Source: Deltaproteobacteria bacterium (lineage in GTDB: Bacteria; Desulfobacterota; Desulfobulbia; Desulfobulbales; Desulfobulbaceae). From it: a DNA stretch of 35,569 nucleotides. The first letter of the stretch is position 1. Each line of letters starts with the position of its first letter. The translations under genes were made by a program, and so were the position numbers. Positions 23,564-32,028 of the stretch are shown in pieces. The notes under the pieces were generated by a model that saw only the letters and a program-made list of their open reading frames with translations, made no database searches and was not told where the DNA came from. The stretch is taken from NCBI GenBank assembly GCA_024280455.1, contig JAJRQC010000045.1, positions 1-35,569 on the forward strand, read 5' to 3'.

Positions 23564-24910
23564 TTATTCTTCCAGCCGGCGATGAATGGTTTTTCGGTTG
23601 ATACCGAGAAGGGCCGCGGCCTTTTGCTTGTTGCCGCCGCATCTCTCCAGCACGTGTCTGATGTATTCCACCTCCAGCTCAGCCAGCGGCTTTACGGAGC
23701 CAAACACCGTTCCGTCTTTGTTGCCACAGTTCTCCAGCATGTCGGCAGGAAGATCGTGCAGGGCTATTCGACCATCCTCGGCCAGAAAGACGCAGCGCTC
23801 GATCACGTTTTCAAGTTCACGGATATTTCCCGGCCAGGGATAGTCGAGAAAAAAGCGCATCACCTCCCGGGAAACCTCAACTTCCATTCCCCGCTGTTCA
23901 TGCCTGCCCAGAAATGCATGAATAAGCAGGGGGATATCTTCCCGCCGCTTTCTGAGCGGCGGGACATTGATCTTAAAGATATTCAATCGGTAGTAGAGGT
24001 CCTCACGGAAACGGCCGCCATCCACCTCTTCTTTCAACACCTTGTTGGTGGCGGCAATGACCCTGGTTTCAACGGAAACCGATTGCGTAGCCCCAACCGG
24101 CCGAATCTGTTTATCCTGCAAGACCCGCAATATTTTTGCCTGCACGGCAAAATCCATTTCACCGATCTCATCGAGCAGCAGTGTTCCTCCGGCCGCCTCG
24201 ACAAAGAGCCCTGTTTTATGAGTTGAGGCATCGGTAAACGCACCCTTGACGTGCCCGAACAACTCACTCTCAAGGAGCCCTTCCGGCAGAGCGGCACAGT
24301 TGACCGGCACAAAAGGGGCATCTTTTCTTGCCGAGGCCCCATGAATGGCCCGGGCAATGACCTCCTTGCCGGTGCCGGTTTCGCCTTCGAGCAGGACATG
24401 ACCGGATGAGTCGGCAATTCGCTCTATAAAATGAAAGAGCTTACGCATGGCCGGGCTTTTGCCGATCAGGCCATGGCTGCTTGAGCGGCTGCGGGCAACC
24501 TGCTCCAGCTCCCGTATCCTTCGGCGCATGGCAAGCTCGGCTGCCGCTTTATTGACCGCGATCAGCAGTTGTTCCATTTTGAAGGGCTTGATTATATAGT
24601 CATACGCCCCCCGGGTAATCAACTTGAGTGCCTGGTCAATATCGCCGAAAGCGGTAATGAGGATGACAAAGGGCTTGAGAACGTCCCGGGCATTGATCTC
24701 ATCCAGCAGGGCCTCGCCCCCCATAACCGGCATCTTCAAATCCGAGACCACCACGGGAAACGGTTTTTCCTCAAGCCGCTGCAAAGCCTCCTCTCCATGG
24801 GCGGCGGTGACAACGCCGTACCCGCGTTCGGTGAGAACTTCGCTGATCAGCTCCCGCATGTCCCGGTCATCCTCAACCACAAGAATGTCTATTTTTAATT
24901 GTTTACTCAT
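23564..24910 (-). CDS. NtrC-family sigma-54-dependent response regulator
   Basis: The 448-residue protein has three domains. The receiver occupies about 5-120, with acidic Asp14/Asp15 and phospho-acceptor Asp57 (VVVSDLKMP). The AAA+ domain has Walker A GETGTGKE at 175-182 and the sigma-54 contact loop GAFTDA at 223-228. The Fis-type C-terminal helix-turn-helix is NKQKAAALLGINRKTIHRRL. It overlaps the kinase gene by four bases, so they form an operon. It should activate sigma-54 promoters; its targets are not visible here. Confidence 0.94.
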   Translation of the reverse strand: MSKQLKIDILVVEDDRDMRELISEVLTERGYGVVTAAHGEEALQRLEEKPFPVVVSDLKMPVMGGEALLDEINARDVLKPFVILITAFGDIDQALKLITRGAYDYIIKPFKMEQLLIAVNKAAAELAMRRRIRELEQVARSRSSSHGLIGKSPAMRKLFHFIERIADSSGHVLLEGETGTGKEVIARAIHGASARKDAPFVPVNCAALPEGLLESELFGHVKGAFTDASTHKTGLFVEAAGGTLLLDEIGEMDFAVQAKILRVLQDKQIRPVGATQSVSVETRVIAATNKVLKEEVDGGRFREDLYYRLNIFKINVPPLRKRREDIPLLIHAFLGRHEQRGMEVEVSREVMRFFLDYPWPGNIRELENVIERCVFLAEDGRIALHDLPADMLENCGNKDGTVFGSVKPLAELEVEYIRHVLERCGGNKQKAAALLGINRKTIHRRLEE

Positions 24911-26433
24911 AAATTTTTCGTTGGTGCTGAGGAAGTATGCTTTTCCATGGAATTCTGTTGACCGGTAGTCGCTGCAGGCCGCCCGGGAAGCTCAATAATG
25001 AACCGTACTCCGACTTCAACTTCTTCATCAAGGTGTATCCGGCCCTGGTGCTCCTGGACAATATTTGCCACCATGAACAAACCGAGCCCTGTGCCCTCAC
25101 CGACCTCTTTGGTGGTGAAAAAAGGATCAAAAATTCTGTCGGTTATATCAGCCGGAATACCGGGTCCGGTGTCTTCATAGATGATGCGGACATCTCCTGC
25201 AGCCGTGTGTATTTCCTGGCTGGTAATGCGTATTGTACCGCCGCTGGGCATGGCATGGAAGGAGTTCAGCATCAGGTTGACAAAAAGCTGCCGCAGGCCG
25301 TCTTCATCGGCCATCAGATTCCGAACGGAAAGCTGCGATTCAAGTTCAATCTTCGGATAATCCGCCCGCTGCTTGAGCCGGCAGAGCGAAAACGCATCAT
25401 CAATAATCTTTGCCGGCGACACGGTTTTGAACCTGGCCGAGGGTTTTCTGGAAAAGGCGAGCATCTGCTGCACTGTTGCGGCAATGCGATCGGCCTGACG
25501 AATGATGATGTTTAAATTTTTCACATCCGGATGGTCTGCAGCCAATTTCTGCACAAGATGTTCCGCCCGGCCACTGATCACATTGAGCGGGGTCCCGATT
25601 TCATGGGCCAGCCCGGAGGCAAGCCTGCCGATGGAGGCCAGTTTATCCTGATGGCGAAGCCCCCGCTCCAGGTTGATCTTTTCCTTAAACAGGGCTTCTC
25701 TCTTACTGTTTTGCCGCTCAAGATTAAGGGCCATCCGGTTAAACTCTTCAATGAGGTCGTCAAGCTCTTTGACCCCGCTTTTTTCGATCCTCAGTCCCAG
25801 ATCACCACGACCAAGTTTTTCCGAGGCCTCTTTGAGCCTTGATATCGGGTAGGTAATATTCCAGCGGCTGACCAGGTAAATGAGAATGCCGAGCAACAGG
25901 GAGGTGAAGAGGATAAAGGCAATAAATTTCCGCATCAATGCAGCAAGGGTTGCGTTTACACTATCAAGCGAAAGCAGCACCTCCACCGTTCCCTGAAATT
26001 CACCACCACTGTCAACGATCGGGCTGGCCACTGAAAAATATTCATGAGCCCCGTTTTTGATTATCCGCTCGCGTCTTCCCTGCAAAAGAGTGCCGGGTCC
26101 GCCGTCCTGCCTGAGAACCTGTTTATCGGCTCCATGTTCAAAGGTGAGGTTGATCCGTTGTCCACGGCGATCGTAAATGTTCAATAGCAGGTTTTCGACA
26201 TGATCATCATGGGGCAGCACGGCATGGATCAGCTCACCCAGGCGCTGGTGCTGATCTTCCATGTGATAATATTTAAAGGTGGCGGCCAGGGTTCGGGCCA
26301 GGGTTCGGGCCGTCATCTTGGTGCTCTCCATCAGGTGGAGGCGCTCATCACGGACGGAGAGATACCCGAACCCGATGGAGGTCAGGATAAGCAGAGTGGA
26401 AATATAGAGAAAAAGCCGGGTTGATATTTTCAT
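24907..26433 (-). CDS. Membrane sensor histidine kinase, partner of the NtrC-type regulator
   Basis: The 508-residue protein has a first span at about 7-25, a periplasmic sensor domain of about 140 residues, a second span (FIAFILFTSLLLGILIYLV), HAMP (ITYPISRLKEASEKLGRGDL), a HisKA dimerisation helix with phospho-acceptor His in LAHEIGTPLNVIS, and an HATPase domain with N box NLMLNSFHAM, DTGPGIP and GTGLGLFMV. The two genes overlap, so kinase and regulator are a pair. The periplasmic ligand is unknown. A terminator-like hairpin sits 60-90 bases before its start. Confidence 0.93.
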   Translation of the reverse strand: MKISTRLFLYISTLLILTSIGFGYLSVRDERLHLMESTKMTARTLARTLAATFKYYHMEDQHQRLGELIHAVLPHDDHVENLLLNIYDRRGQRINLTFEHGADKQVLRQDGGPGTLLQGRRERIIKNGAHEYFSVASPIVDSGGEFQGTVEVLLSLDSVNATLAALMRKFIAFILFTSLLLGILIYLVSRWNITYPISRLKEASEKLGRGDLGLRIEKSGVKELDDLIEEFNRMALNLERQNSKREALFKEKINLERGLRHQDKLASIGRLASGLAHEIGTPLNVISGRAEHLVQKLAADHPDVKNLNIIIRQADRIAATVQQMLAFSRKPSARFKTVSPAKIIDDAFSLCRLKQRADYPKIELESQLSVRNLMADEDGLRQLFVNLMLNSFHAMPSGGTIRITSQEIHTAAGDVRIIYEDTGPGIPADITDRIFDPFFTTKEVGEGTGLGLFMVANIVQEHQGRIHLDEEVEVGVRFIIELPGRPAATTGQQNSMEKHTSSAPTKNL

Positions 26434-26489
26434 AGTGGTGTCAAATCAGGCGGATATTGCATGGGAAAATACCTTCTCCGGTCATTAAC

Positions 26490-26523
26490 AAAAAGATCCC
26501 CCCAGCTGCTTCCAACCGGGATC
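26490..26523 (-). terminator. Terminator-like hairpin upstream of the kinase gene
   Basis: On the minus strand GATCCC pairs with GGGATC across 26495-26523 and is followed directly by TTTTT. It lies between the minus-strand kinase start (26433) and the plus-strand microprotein gene. It could be a 5' leader attenuator of the kinase operon or stop antisense transcripts. Confidence 0.45.
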
Positions 26524-26590
26524 CTTTGAGCTGATGGTGATATATCTTCTTGACATTCCCGGTTTTTCATGGATGACTGTACAATAATAT

Positions 26591-26635
26591 GACTATCAGG
26601 GAAAACACGTTGTTTTCACCGATCTCAAGATAGTC
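26591..26635 (+). promoter_or_regulatory. Nested inverted repeat in the leader of the Lys/Cys microprotein gene
   Basis: GACTATC (26591-26597) is mirrored by GATAGTC (26629-26635), and inside it GAAAAC (26601-26606) is mirrored by GTTTTC (26612-26617). The structure ends about 30 bases before ATG 26667 and could be an operator or an RNA fold controlling translation. Confidence 0.5.
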
Positions 26636-26666
26636 GCTTACGCACTTCTACCAGAGGAGCAGCAGG

Positions 26667-26792
26667 ATGGCAAAAGACAAAGATAAAAAGAAAAAGGACA
26701 AGAAGAAAAAAGATGCCAAGAAAAAATGCTGTGTAAAGTCCGCCTGCAAGAAAAAAGACGCCAAGAAGAAGAAAAAAAGTTGCAAGAAATAA
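26667..26792 (+). CDS. Lysine- and cysteine-rich 41-residue microprotein
   Basis: The frame ATG 26667 to TAA 26790-26792 has a good ribosome site (AGAGGAGC, about ten bases upstream). It encodes 41 residues, of which 24 are Lys, five Asp and four Cys (Cys21, Cys22, Cys27, Cys39). KKKKDAKKK occurs early and a similar KKKDAKKKKK late. No membrane span or signal is present. A nested inverted repeat lies before it and a strong terminator after it, so it looks like a free-standing gene. The charge suggests nucleic-acid or polyanion binding, and the cysteines suggest metal or redox chemistry. Both are inference; low-complexity A-rich DNA could also produce this by chance. Confidence 0.55.
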   Translation: MAKDKDKKKKDKKKKDAKKKCCVKSACKKKDAKKKKKSCKK

Positions 26793-26894
26793 CCTGAAAA
26801 GTTGAATCGCGCCCGACACTTTCATTCCTGCCGCCGGGCTGGACGCTTCTCCGGAAGAACAAATTTGCAAAACACAGTGTAGTCCCGATAACAA

Positions 26895-26924
26895 CAGGGC
26901 GTTAAGAGAAACCTTAACGCCCTG
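26895..26924 (+). terminator. Intrinsic terminator after the microprotein gene
   Basis: A perfect 12-bp stem, CAGGGCGTTAAG (26895-26906) with CTTAACGCCCTG (26913-26924), encloses a six-base loop. The following tail, CTTTCATAT, is only moderately T-rich. Confidence 0.7.
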
Positions 26925-26941
26925 CTTTCATATGGAGTGTC

Positions 26942-27097
26942 ATGAAAAAGCATCTCCTTATCATCGAAGATGAACATTCCGTCGCTAAAGACCCTTCGTG
27001 TCCTCCCAGAATCCACAATGAACGACTTTGGCGTAAAATACCATTAATCAACGGGTTCAGTGTATGGATAAGAGACAACCTCTGGAACAGTGAATAA
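26942..27097 (+). pseudogene. Response-regulator receiver stub
   Basis: The 51-codon frame starts MKKHLLIIEDEHSVAKD, an excellent match to the first strand and acidic pocket of CheY-like receivers, then abruptly changes to DPSCPPRIHNERLW and other unrelated sequence before TAA 27095. The phospho-acceptor Asp and the rest of the domain are missing. GGAG precedes the ATG by five bases. It is best read as the surviving 5' end of a deleted regulator gene. A short expressed peptide cannot be excluded. Confidence 0.65.
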
Positions 27098-27119
27098 AAA
27101 AAATATTTGAGGGAATATA

Positions 27120-27800
27120 TTGCGCAACCTGAACAGGTACAAAATATTACAAAAACCCTGGCTGCCCTATGTCGCCCCCTTTGTTCTGTTTTTACTGTTG
27201 ACCGAACCGGGCCGCTTTTTCCCGGCCGCTGTCCCCTATCTCTATATTGCCAAAACTTTTCTGGTCGGCACTCTGATCTGGTTCTGGCGCCACAGCTATG
27301 CGGCGGACTTTACCGGCGGCCTCACCTTTTCCGAACTGCTGACTTCCATTGGTTGCGGCCTGCTGGTGCTGGTGCTCTGGATTGTGCCGGAAGGGTATCT
27401 CTTTCAACTGGAGCAAAAATCCGTTTTTGATCCTCAAGGACTGGGCCAATCACAGGCCGCAGTCATCGGCTGGATCAGCATTCGTCTGCTGGGGGCGGCA
27501 CTGATCGTGCCGATCATGGAAGAGCTGTTCTGGCGTTCTTTTCTGATGCGCTATCTGATTGAGCCGGACGACTTTCGATCCGTGCCCATGGGTGCCTTTA
27601 CCTGGCTGTCTGTTGCGGGGGTGGCGATCTTTTTCGGCCTGGAGCATAACCGGTTGGTTGTAGGTGTCATTGCCGGGCTGCTCTACGGCCTGTTGCTGAT
27701 CCGGCAGAAAAAACTGACCGGCGTCATTCGGGCCCACATGGTCACCAACCTTGGTCTGGGGGTGTATGTTGTATCGACCGGGAGCTGGTGGTTCTGGTGA
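27120..27800 (+). CDS. CPBP-family intramembrane protease, exosortase-associated type
   Basis: This 226-residue polytopic protein begins with TTG (27120). It has the CPBP (CAAX protease and bacteriocin-processing) motifs EELFWRSFLMRYL, FFGLEHNRLVVGVIAG and HMVTNLGLG, supplying the conserved Glu-Glu, Arg and His residues of these glutamate intramembrane proteases. The N-terminal part (LPYVAPFVLFLLLTE, YLYIAKTFLVGTLIWFWRH) resembles the CAAX-protease-related family found with PEP-CTERM/exosortase systems. No exosortase or PEP-CTERM gene is in the window. The substrate is unknown. A ribosome site GAGGGAA lies just before the start. Confidence 0.8.
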   Translation: MRNLNRYKILQKPWLPYVAPFVLFLLLTEPGRFFPAAVPYLYIAKTFLVGTLIWFWRHSYAADFTGGLTFSELLTSIGCGLLVLVLWIVPEGYLFQLEQKSVFDPQGLGQSQAAVIGWISIRLLGAALIVPIMEELFWRSFLMRYLIEPDDFRSVPMGAFTWLSVAGVAIFFGLEHNRLVVGVIAGLLYGLLLIRQKKLTGVIRAHMVTNLGLGVYVVSTGSWWFW

Positions 27801-28682
27801 TGGTTGTGATTTTGACCCCGACGAATACGCTCTTGTTGATCCCCGCGCAGCAACCCCGTCATACATACAACCTCCTTCCAGATTTCGGCTCCCCGATAAC
27901 AGCATTCAGGGCTGACTGAGACCGACGAGGTCCGGTATACGTCATACATTTGTCAAATTTCCCGACACCTATTCCTTGGAGATTTTTCTATGGTCCGTTC
28001 AGGTAAGATTGATACGGCGAGAGCAACCAGACTGTTTGAACAAATGCGGGATGCAGTTGTTACCGGAAAAATACAGGAAAAGAGAAATGATGAAGTTGTA
28101 CTATAGCCGAACAAACAGCTTACCGCTTCAGCACAATCAGGAGGCCACAAAGTATATCTGGTTGATGACCTTGCGCTACCGGAGATGGAAAAGGAAAAAG
28201 AGCTGCCTGGATAGGCTGGGCATTTGACCTATAAAAATAAGACAATCAACTTATTGTCGGGAAGGGACAGTGTATGGTTTTATTGTGTGATGGCCTCGTA
28301 AAAAGTCAAAACGAACTTTGTATGACATGGAAAAACAACAGGTTAAGACCTCTCCGCCGTCGGTGGTGAGGCTTCTCGGAGTCTCACTAGTTCGCTTACG
28401 GGAGTCTCGTTGTACTCGCTATCTACGACACCGACAATTTTAAAAAGCTGTAACTCTTCAGGCAGCGCAAAAAGCTCCTGAGCCAGGGGACTGATTTTGC
28501 AGAACGGTCAGGTAAGCGTAAGGTCGGAGCCGTCCGGCTGTTTTTCAACCACGGCGATAGAATGATTTCCGCAAGCTGCAAGAGATCATCGAATATTTCC
28601 TGCCATGACAGGAAAAAAAATTCAGCCCCCTACACGAGTTGAATGGCAACCTGAATAGGTACAAAAAACTTTAAAAAATATC
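27801..28682. other. Long intergenic region with gene and repeat debris
   Basis: No intact gene is supported. A 38-codon frame at 27990-28106 (MVRSGKIDTARATRLFEQMR and on) has GGAG nine bases upstream but no family I recognise. GATGGCCTCGTAAAAAGTC at about 28290 looks like a dispersed-repeat boundary. A short hairpin with T-run, AGCCG-TC-CGGCT then GTTTTT, lies at 28528-28545. Near the right end CAACCTGAATAGGTACAAAA (28651 on) nearly copies the start of the protease gene at 27124. The region looks like a scrap zone of past insertions. Confidence 0.5.
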
Positions 28683-29441
28683 ATGCCAGATACACTGATG
28701 CTCTATACCGGCGCAATGACACTCGGCGCTTTGCATGCTTTTGAACCCGGCCATGGCAAAACCCTGATATCTGCCTACATGGTCGGTTCCCGCGGCAGCT
28801 CCTGGGACGGTATCGCTCTTGGGGCTATTGTTACCTTTACTCATACATTCAGCGTTATCCTGCTCGGCCTGGCTGCCAAAATCCTTTCCAAGTCCTACTC
28901 TGACACGGAACTGCATAACTGGCTCGGCCTGGTTTCCGCCACAATCATTCTGATAGTCGGCATCTGGATGCTTAGACAGCACCTGTGGGGAAATTCTGGT
29001 TATCACCATTTTCATCTTTTCGGCCAAGAGCACAGCCACGCAACTCACCAAGATCACGCTCACGATCATGATCATAGCCACGACCATGGCCATAAACATG
29101 ACCAAGATGGAAATGCTCAAACGGTCAACAGTAAATGGCATCTTCTTTTACTTGGAATTTCCGGAGGGATCATCCCCTGCCCTGCGGCCATCGCTATCCT
29201 GTTGACAGCAGTTGCGTCAGGGCGGATTGCCCAGGGACTGAGCGTAACAATTTTCTTCAGCCTTGGACTTGGACTGGTGATGATGGGTATCGGCCTTACC
29301 GTGTCCCGACTCGGTCGACTTACAGAGAAAATTACCGAAAATTTAAAAATCGCCAGGCGGATGGGCGTGGTAAGCGCTGTACTCATTACCTCGCTCGGTT
29401 CCTATACTTTATTTAATTCCATCCAAAATATCTGGTTTTAG
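28683..29441 (+). CDS. NicO/RcnA-type nickel-cobalt efflux permease
   Basis: The 252-residue membrane protein has the family signature HAFEPGHGKT at 18-27, a second conserved segment TFTHTFSVILLG, a cytoplasmic His/Asp-rich loop at 108-140 (HATHQDHAHDHDHSHDHGHK) and GGIIPCPAAIAILL at 161-174. Such proteins export Ni(II) or Co(II), with the His loop binding the metal. It ends tail to tail against the ABC operon, overlapping its last gene by four bases. It is opposite in direction to a nickel/peptide-class uptake operon, which supports a metal theme. Confidence 0.88.
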   Translation: MPDTLMLYTGAMTLGALHAFEPGHGKTLISAYMVGSRGSSWDGIALGAIVTFTHTFSVILLGLAAKILSKSYSDTELHNWLGLVSATIILIVGIWMLRQHLWGNSGYHHFHLFGQEHSHATHQDHAHDHDHSHDHGHKHDQDGNAQTVNSKWHLLLLGISGGIIPCPAAIAILLTAVASGRIAQGLSVTIFFSLGLGLVMMGIGLTVSRLGRLTEKITENLKIARRMGVVSAVLITSLGSYTLFNSIQNIWF

Positions 29442-31177
29442 GATTTAAGCCGCATTGAGCACATTGACCCAGCTGCGGCAATCTCCAACAGGGCACGGGT
29501 ATACGGGTGGCGTGGATGGGTAATGATTTTCGAAGTCTGTCCTGTCTCGACAATGCGGCCGTTCCGTATAACCGCCATCCGATCACTTACTTTTCTGGCC
29601 AGAGCAATATCATGGGAGATAAAGAGAAGGGCAAGACCCTTTTTTTCCTGCAAATTTAACAGATATCGAATTATCTTTTCCTGAACGCTTGGGTCAAGGG
29701 CTGAAGTTGGTTCATCGGCAATCAAAAGCCTAGGTTCCAGGGCCAGAGCTCTGGCTATCGCAACTCTTTGTGCTTCCCCACCACTCATGTGGTGAGGGTA
29801 ACTTTGCAGGAAGATTTTGTTATTTGGCAGTTCAGCTGCATTAAGTACCTTCCGTACCTGATCGTCCCGGTCAGCCGACCGGCCGATTTTCTGGATAGCC
29901 AGTGGTTCTCCAACAGCCTGCAGCACGTTCATTCCGGGATTGATGGATTCCATGGGATTTTGGCAAATCATCTGGACTCTGTTGTAAAAATTTTTATCCC
30001 GCTTACCGACGGTTTTTCCTTCAAGAAGGATCTCGCCGCCATCCTCATGGACCAATCCCATTATTGTCCTGGCCAGAGTGGTTTTCCCGGAACCGCTCTC
30101 ACCGATCAGCGCCAGTGTCTCACCTTCTGCAAGAATGCATGATACATCCTGCAGGACTTTGGTTGAACCAAAAGAGGTGCTGATATTACGGCACTCAAGC
30201 AGGGGAATGACGCCGCCCCGATGACAGGCAATCAGATGACGTTTATCTCCCTGTAAAATTGGCTGCCGATCCTTGCAGATGCTTATGCTCTGGGTGCAAC
30301 GCGGTTGAAAGGAGCAGCCGTCCTGCAGCCATTCACTTCTTCCCGGAATCCCCTGGAGATCCTTTCCTCTCATCATATCGGGAAATGACCTGATGAGTCC
30401 CCTGGTATATGGATGTCGAGGTTTTTGCAGCAGTTCCCTGGATCGGCCGTATTCAATAACGCGCCCTTCATAGAGAACGGCAGTCCAATGAGAAAGCTGA
30501 GCGGCAACCGACAGATCGTGGGTGATAATTATGGCAGACCGGCCCTGGATGCTTTTTTTGAGCAACCGTATTATGGTAGCCGTTGTTAACGGATCCTGTA
30601 GTGCCGTTGGTTCATCCAAAATCAACAGATCAGGCGAGTTCACCATGGCAATGGCGATAAGAGCCCGCTGTTTGGCCCCGCCGCTGAGTTGATGGGGAAA
30701 AGCAGACCATTTGTCGCGATCCAGCTCTACGCTGACAAGGACATCCTCCACCCATTGAGCCATATTTTTTTTAGGCAGGAAAGATTTATGTACTTGGGCT
30801 GCTTCCGCAACCTGATCCTTTACCTTGAGTACAGGATTCAAGGCATTTGCCATGCTCTGAAAGACCATGGCAATTTCCCTGCCACGCAATTTTTGCAGCT
30901 CGTTAAGTGGTAGTGCCAGTATGTCTCGATTCTTAAATGCAATCTCTCCACTGACTTGTCCCCGACTGAGACCAAGGATACTTAAGCCAAGGGTTGTCTT
31001 GCCTGCCCCGGACTCACCGATAACTGCCAGTGGTTGATCAGGCGTCAGCTCAAGGTCAATCCCCTGCAGAATACTCTTTTCTCCATAGTTGACCTTAAGT
31101 CCTCGTATCTGCAAGACAGGTTGATCAGTGACGTGTTCTGCAACCATATTTTGGTTAAAATTCACTTTGGCATTCAT
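29438..31177 (-). CDS. Fused double ATPase of a nickel/peptide ABC transporter
   Basis: The 579-residue protein has two complete ABC domains. The first has Walker A GESGAGKTT, signature LSGGAKQR and Walker B LLILDEPTAL; the second has Walker A GESGSGKTT, signature MSGGEAQR and LLIADEPTSALDP. Between them is the oligopeptide/dipeptide-type C-terminal motif with cysteines (GCSFQPRCTQSISICKDRQP), which binds an iron-sulfur cluster in some relatives. It is equivalent to DppD plus DppF (or NikD plus NikE) in one chain. I start at ATG 31177, five bases after the permease stop; the longer frame overlaps that gene. Confidence 0.9.
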   Translation of the reverse strand: MNAKVNFNQNMVAEHVTDQPVLQIRGLKVNYGEKSILQGIDLELTPDQPLAVIGESGAGKTTLGLSILGLSRGQVSGEIAFKNRDILALPLNELQKLRGREIAMVFQSMANALNPVLKVKDQVAEAAQVHKSFLPKKNMAQWVEDVLVSVELDRDKWSAFPHQLSGGAKQRALIAIAMVNSPDLLILDEPTALQDPLTTATIIRLLKKSIQGRSAIIITHDLSVAAQLSHWTAVLYEGRVIEYGRSRELLQKPRHPYTRGLIRSFPDMMRGKDLQGIPGRSEWLQDGCSFQPRCTQSISICKDRQPILQGDKRHLIACHRGGVIPLLECRNISTSFGSTKVLQDVSCILAEGETLALIGESGSGKTTLARTIMGLVHEDGGEILLEGKTVGKRDKNFYNRVQMICQNPMESINPGMNVLQAVGEPLAIQKIGRSADRDDQVRKVLNAAELPNNKIFLQSYPHHMSGGEAQRVAIARALALEPRLLIADEPTSALDPSVQEKIIRYLLNLQEKKGLALLFISHDIALARKVSDRMAVIRNGRIVETGQTSKIITHPRHPYTRALLEIAAAGSMCSMRLKS

Positions 31178-31182
31178 AAGAA

Positions 31183-32028
31183 TTATCTGTTTCCGGCAGG
31201 CAGCAGACGGGGGTCGGAGATTGTTTCCAGGGCAAAGCCGAGCAGCGCCAGGCCTGTGATCGTCATGGATAAAAGCAGCCCGGTGGGCAGCATCCACCAT
31301 TTCCAGACATCAAGATAGGTGTATCGCAGAGCATGCTGCAACATGGAGCCCCAGCTGATCAGGGTCGGATCGGAAACACCCAGAAAGGAAAGTCCGGCTT
31401 CCATAAAAATTGCCCGTCTCCCATGCTGGACAATAACGGCAGACAATATAGGGCCAAGCAACGGTAAAATATGGCGTACCATCAGGTAGGTTTCGGAAGC
31501 ACCAAAGGTACGGGCCGCTGAAATATACCCCTCTTCCTTGAGTGAAAGAATCCGAGCTCGGAAAATGCGTGCCGCCTGTGGCCAGATTAATGAGGCAAGC
31601 AGGATAATCAACAAGGAAATTCCGGGGACCAGATATGCTGAAGCCAGAATTGCAATAAGTACCGCAGGCAGCACCAGCAGGGCGTCCACAAATCTCATGA
31701 CCACCTGGTCATAGAGACCGCCGCATAAGGCTGCGCTACCGCCCACGACAAGGGCGGTTAAGGTGGCAAGCAGAGCAACGCCGCCTCCGATCAGCAGCGA
31801 CGTCCGTGCTCCATACAGCAGACGGGTCCAGATATCCTGACCGACATCGTTTGTGCCGAGCCAGTAGCTGCCTGAGGGCGGTGCAAAAATACTGCCGCTG
31901 TATTCACCGGGCAGATAGGGTGAAAGCAATGGCGCCGCCAGGGCCGGCAGCAGCACTAATAAAATAAGCCCGATTCCGGCCCTTCCCATCCCGTTATTTT
32001 TTAACAGGGTTTTGTAGTTATCATGCAT
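31183..32028 (-). CDS. ABC transporter permease, DppC/NikC type
   Basis: The 281-residue protein has about six membrane spans. It has the N-terminal DppC pattern (LLSPYLPGEYSG, YWLGTNDVGQDIWTRLLYGARTSL) and the EAA loop (EEGYISAARTFGASETYLMVRHILP) that docks to the ATPase. I chose ATG 32028, preceded by AGGGTGG, giving an eight-base overlap with the other permease. It forms the channel together with the DppB-type subunit. Confidence 0.9.
   Translation of the reverse strand: MHDNYKTLLKNNGMGRAGIGLILLVLLPALAAPLLSPYLPGEYSGSIFAPPSGSYWLGTNDVGQDIWTRLLYGARTSLLIGGGVALLATLTALVVGGSAALCGGLYDQVVMRFVDALLVLPAVLIAILASAYLVPGISLLIILLASLIWPQAARIFRARILSLKEEGYISAARTFGASETYLMVRHILPLLGPILSAVIVQHGRRAIFMEAGLSFLGVSDPTLISWGSMLQHALRYTYLDVWKWWMLPTGLLLSMTITGLALLGFALETISDPRLLPAGNR

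Noticed and set aside
26625-26894. 89-codon hydrophobic minus-strand frame
   Set aside because: Its Phe/Leu-rich stretch is the complement of the lysine codons of the microprotein; the plus strand has the ribosome site and terminator.
27450-27905. 151-codon minus-strand frame with a good GGAAGGAGG ribosome site
   Set aside because: Most of it is antisense to the protease gene and the protein looks like random Pro/Gln/His-rich sequence. The ribosome site may belong to a lost gene.
28259-28660. Metal riboswitch ahead of the NicO exporter
   Set aside because: No conserved NiCo or cobalamin core was found by eye; the stretch looks like repeat debris, with only a short hairpin and T-run at 28528-28545.
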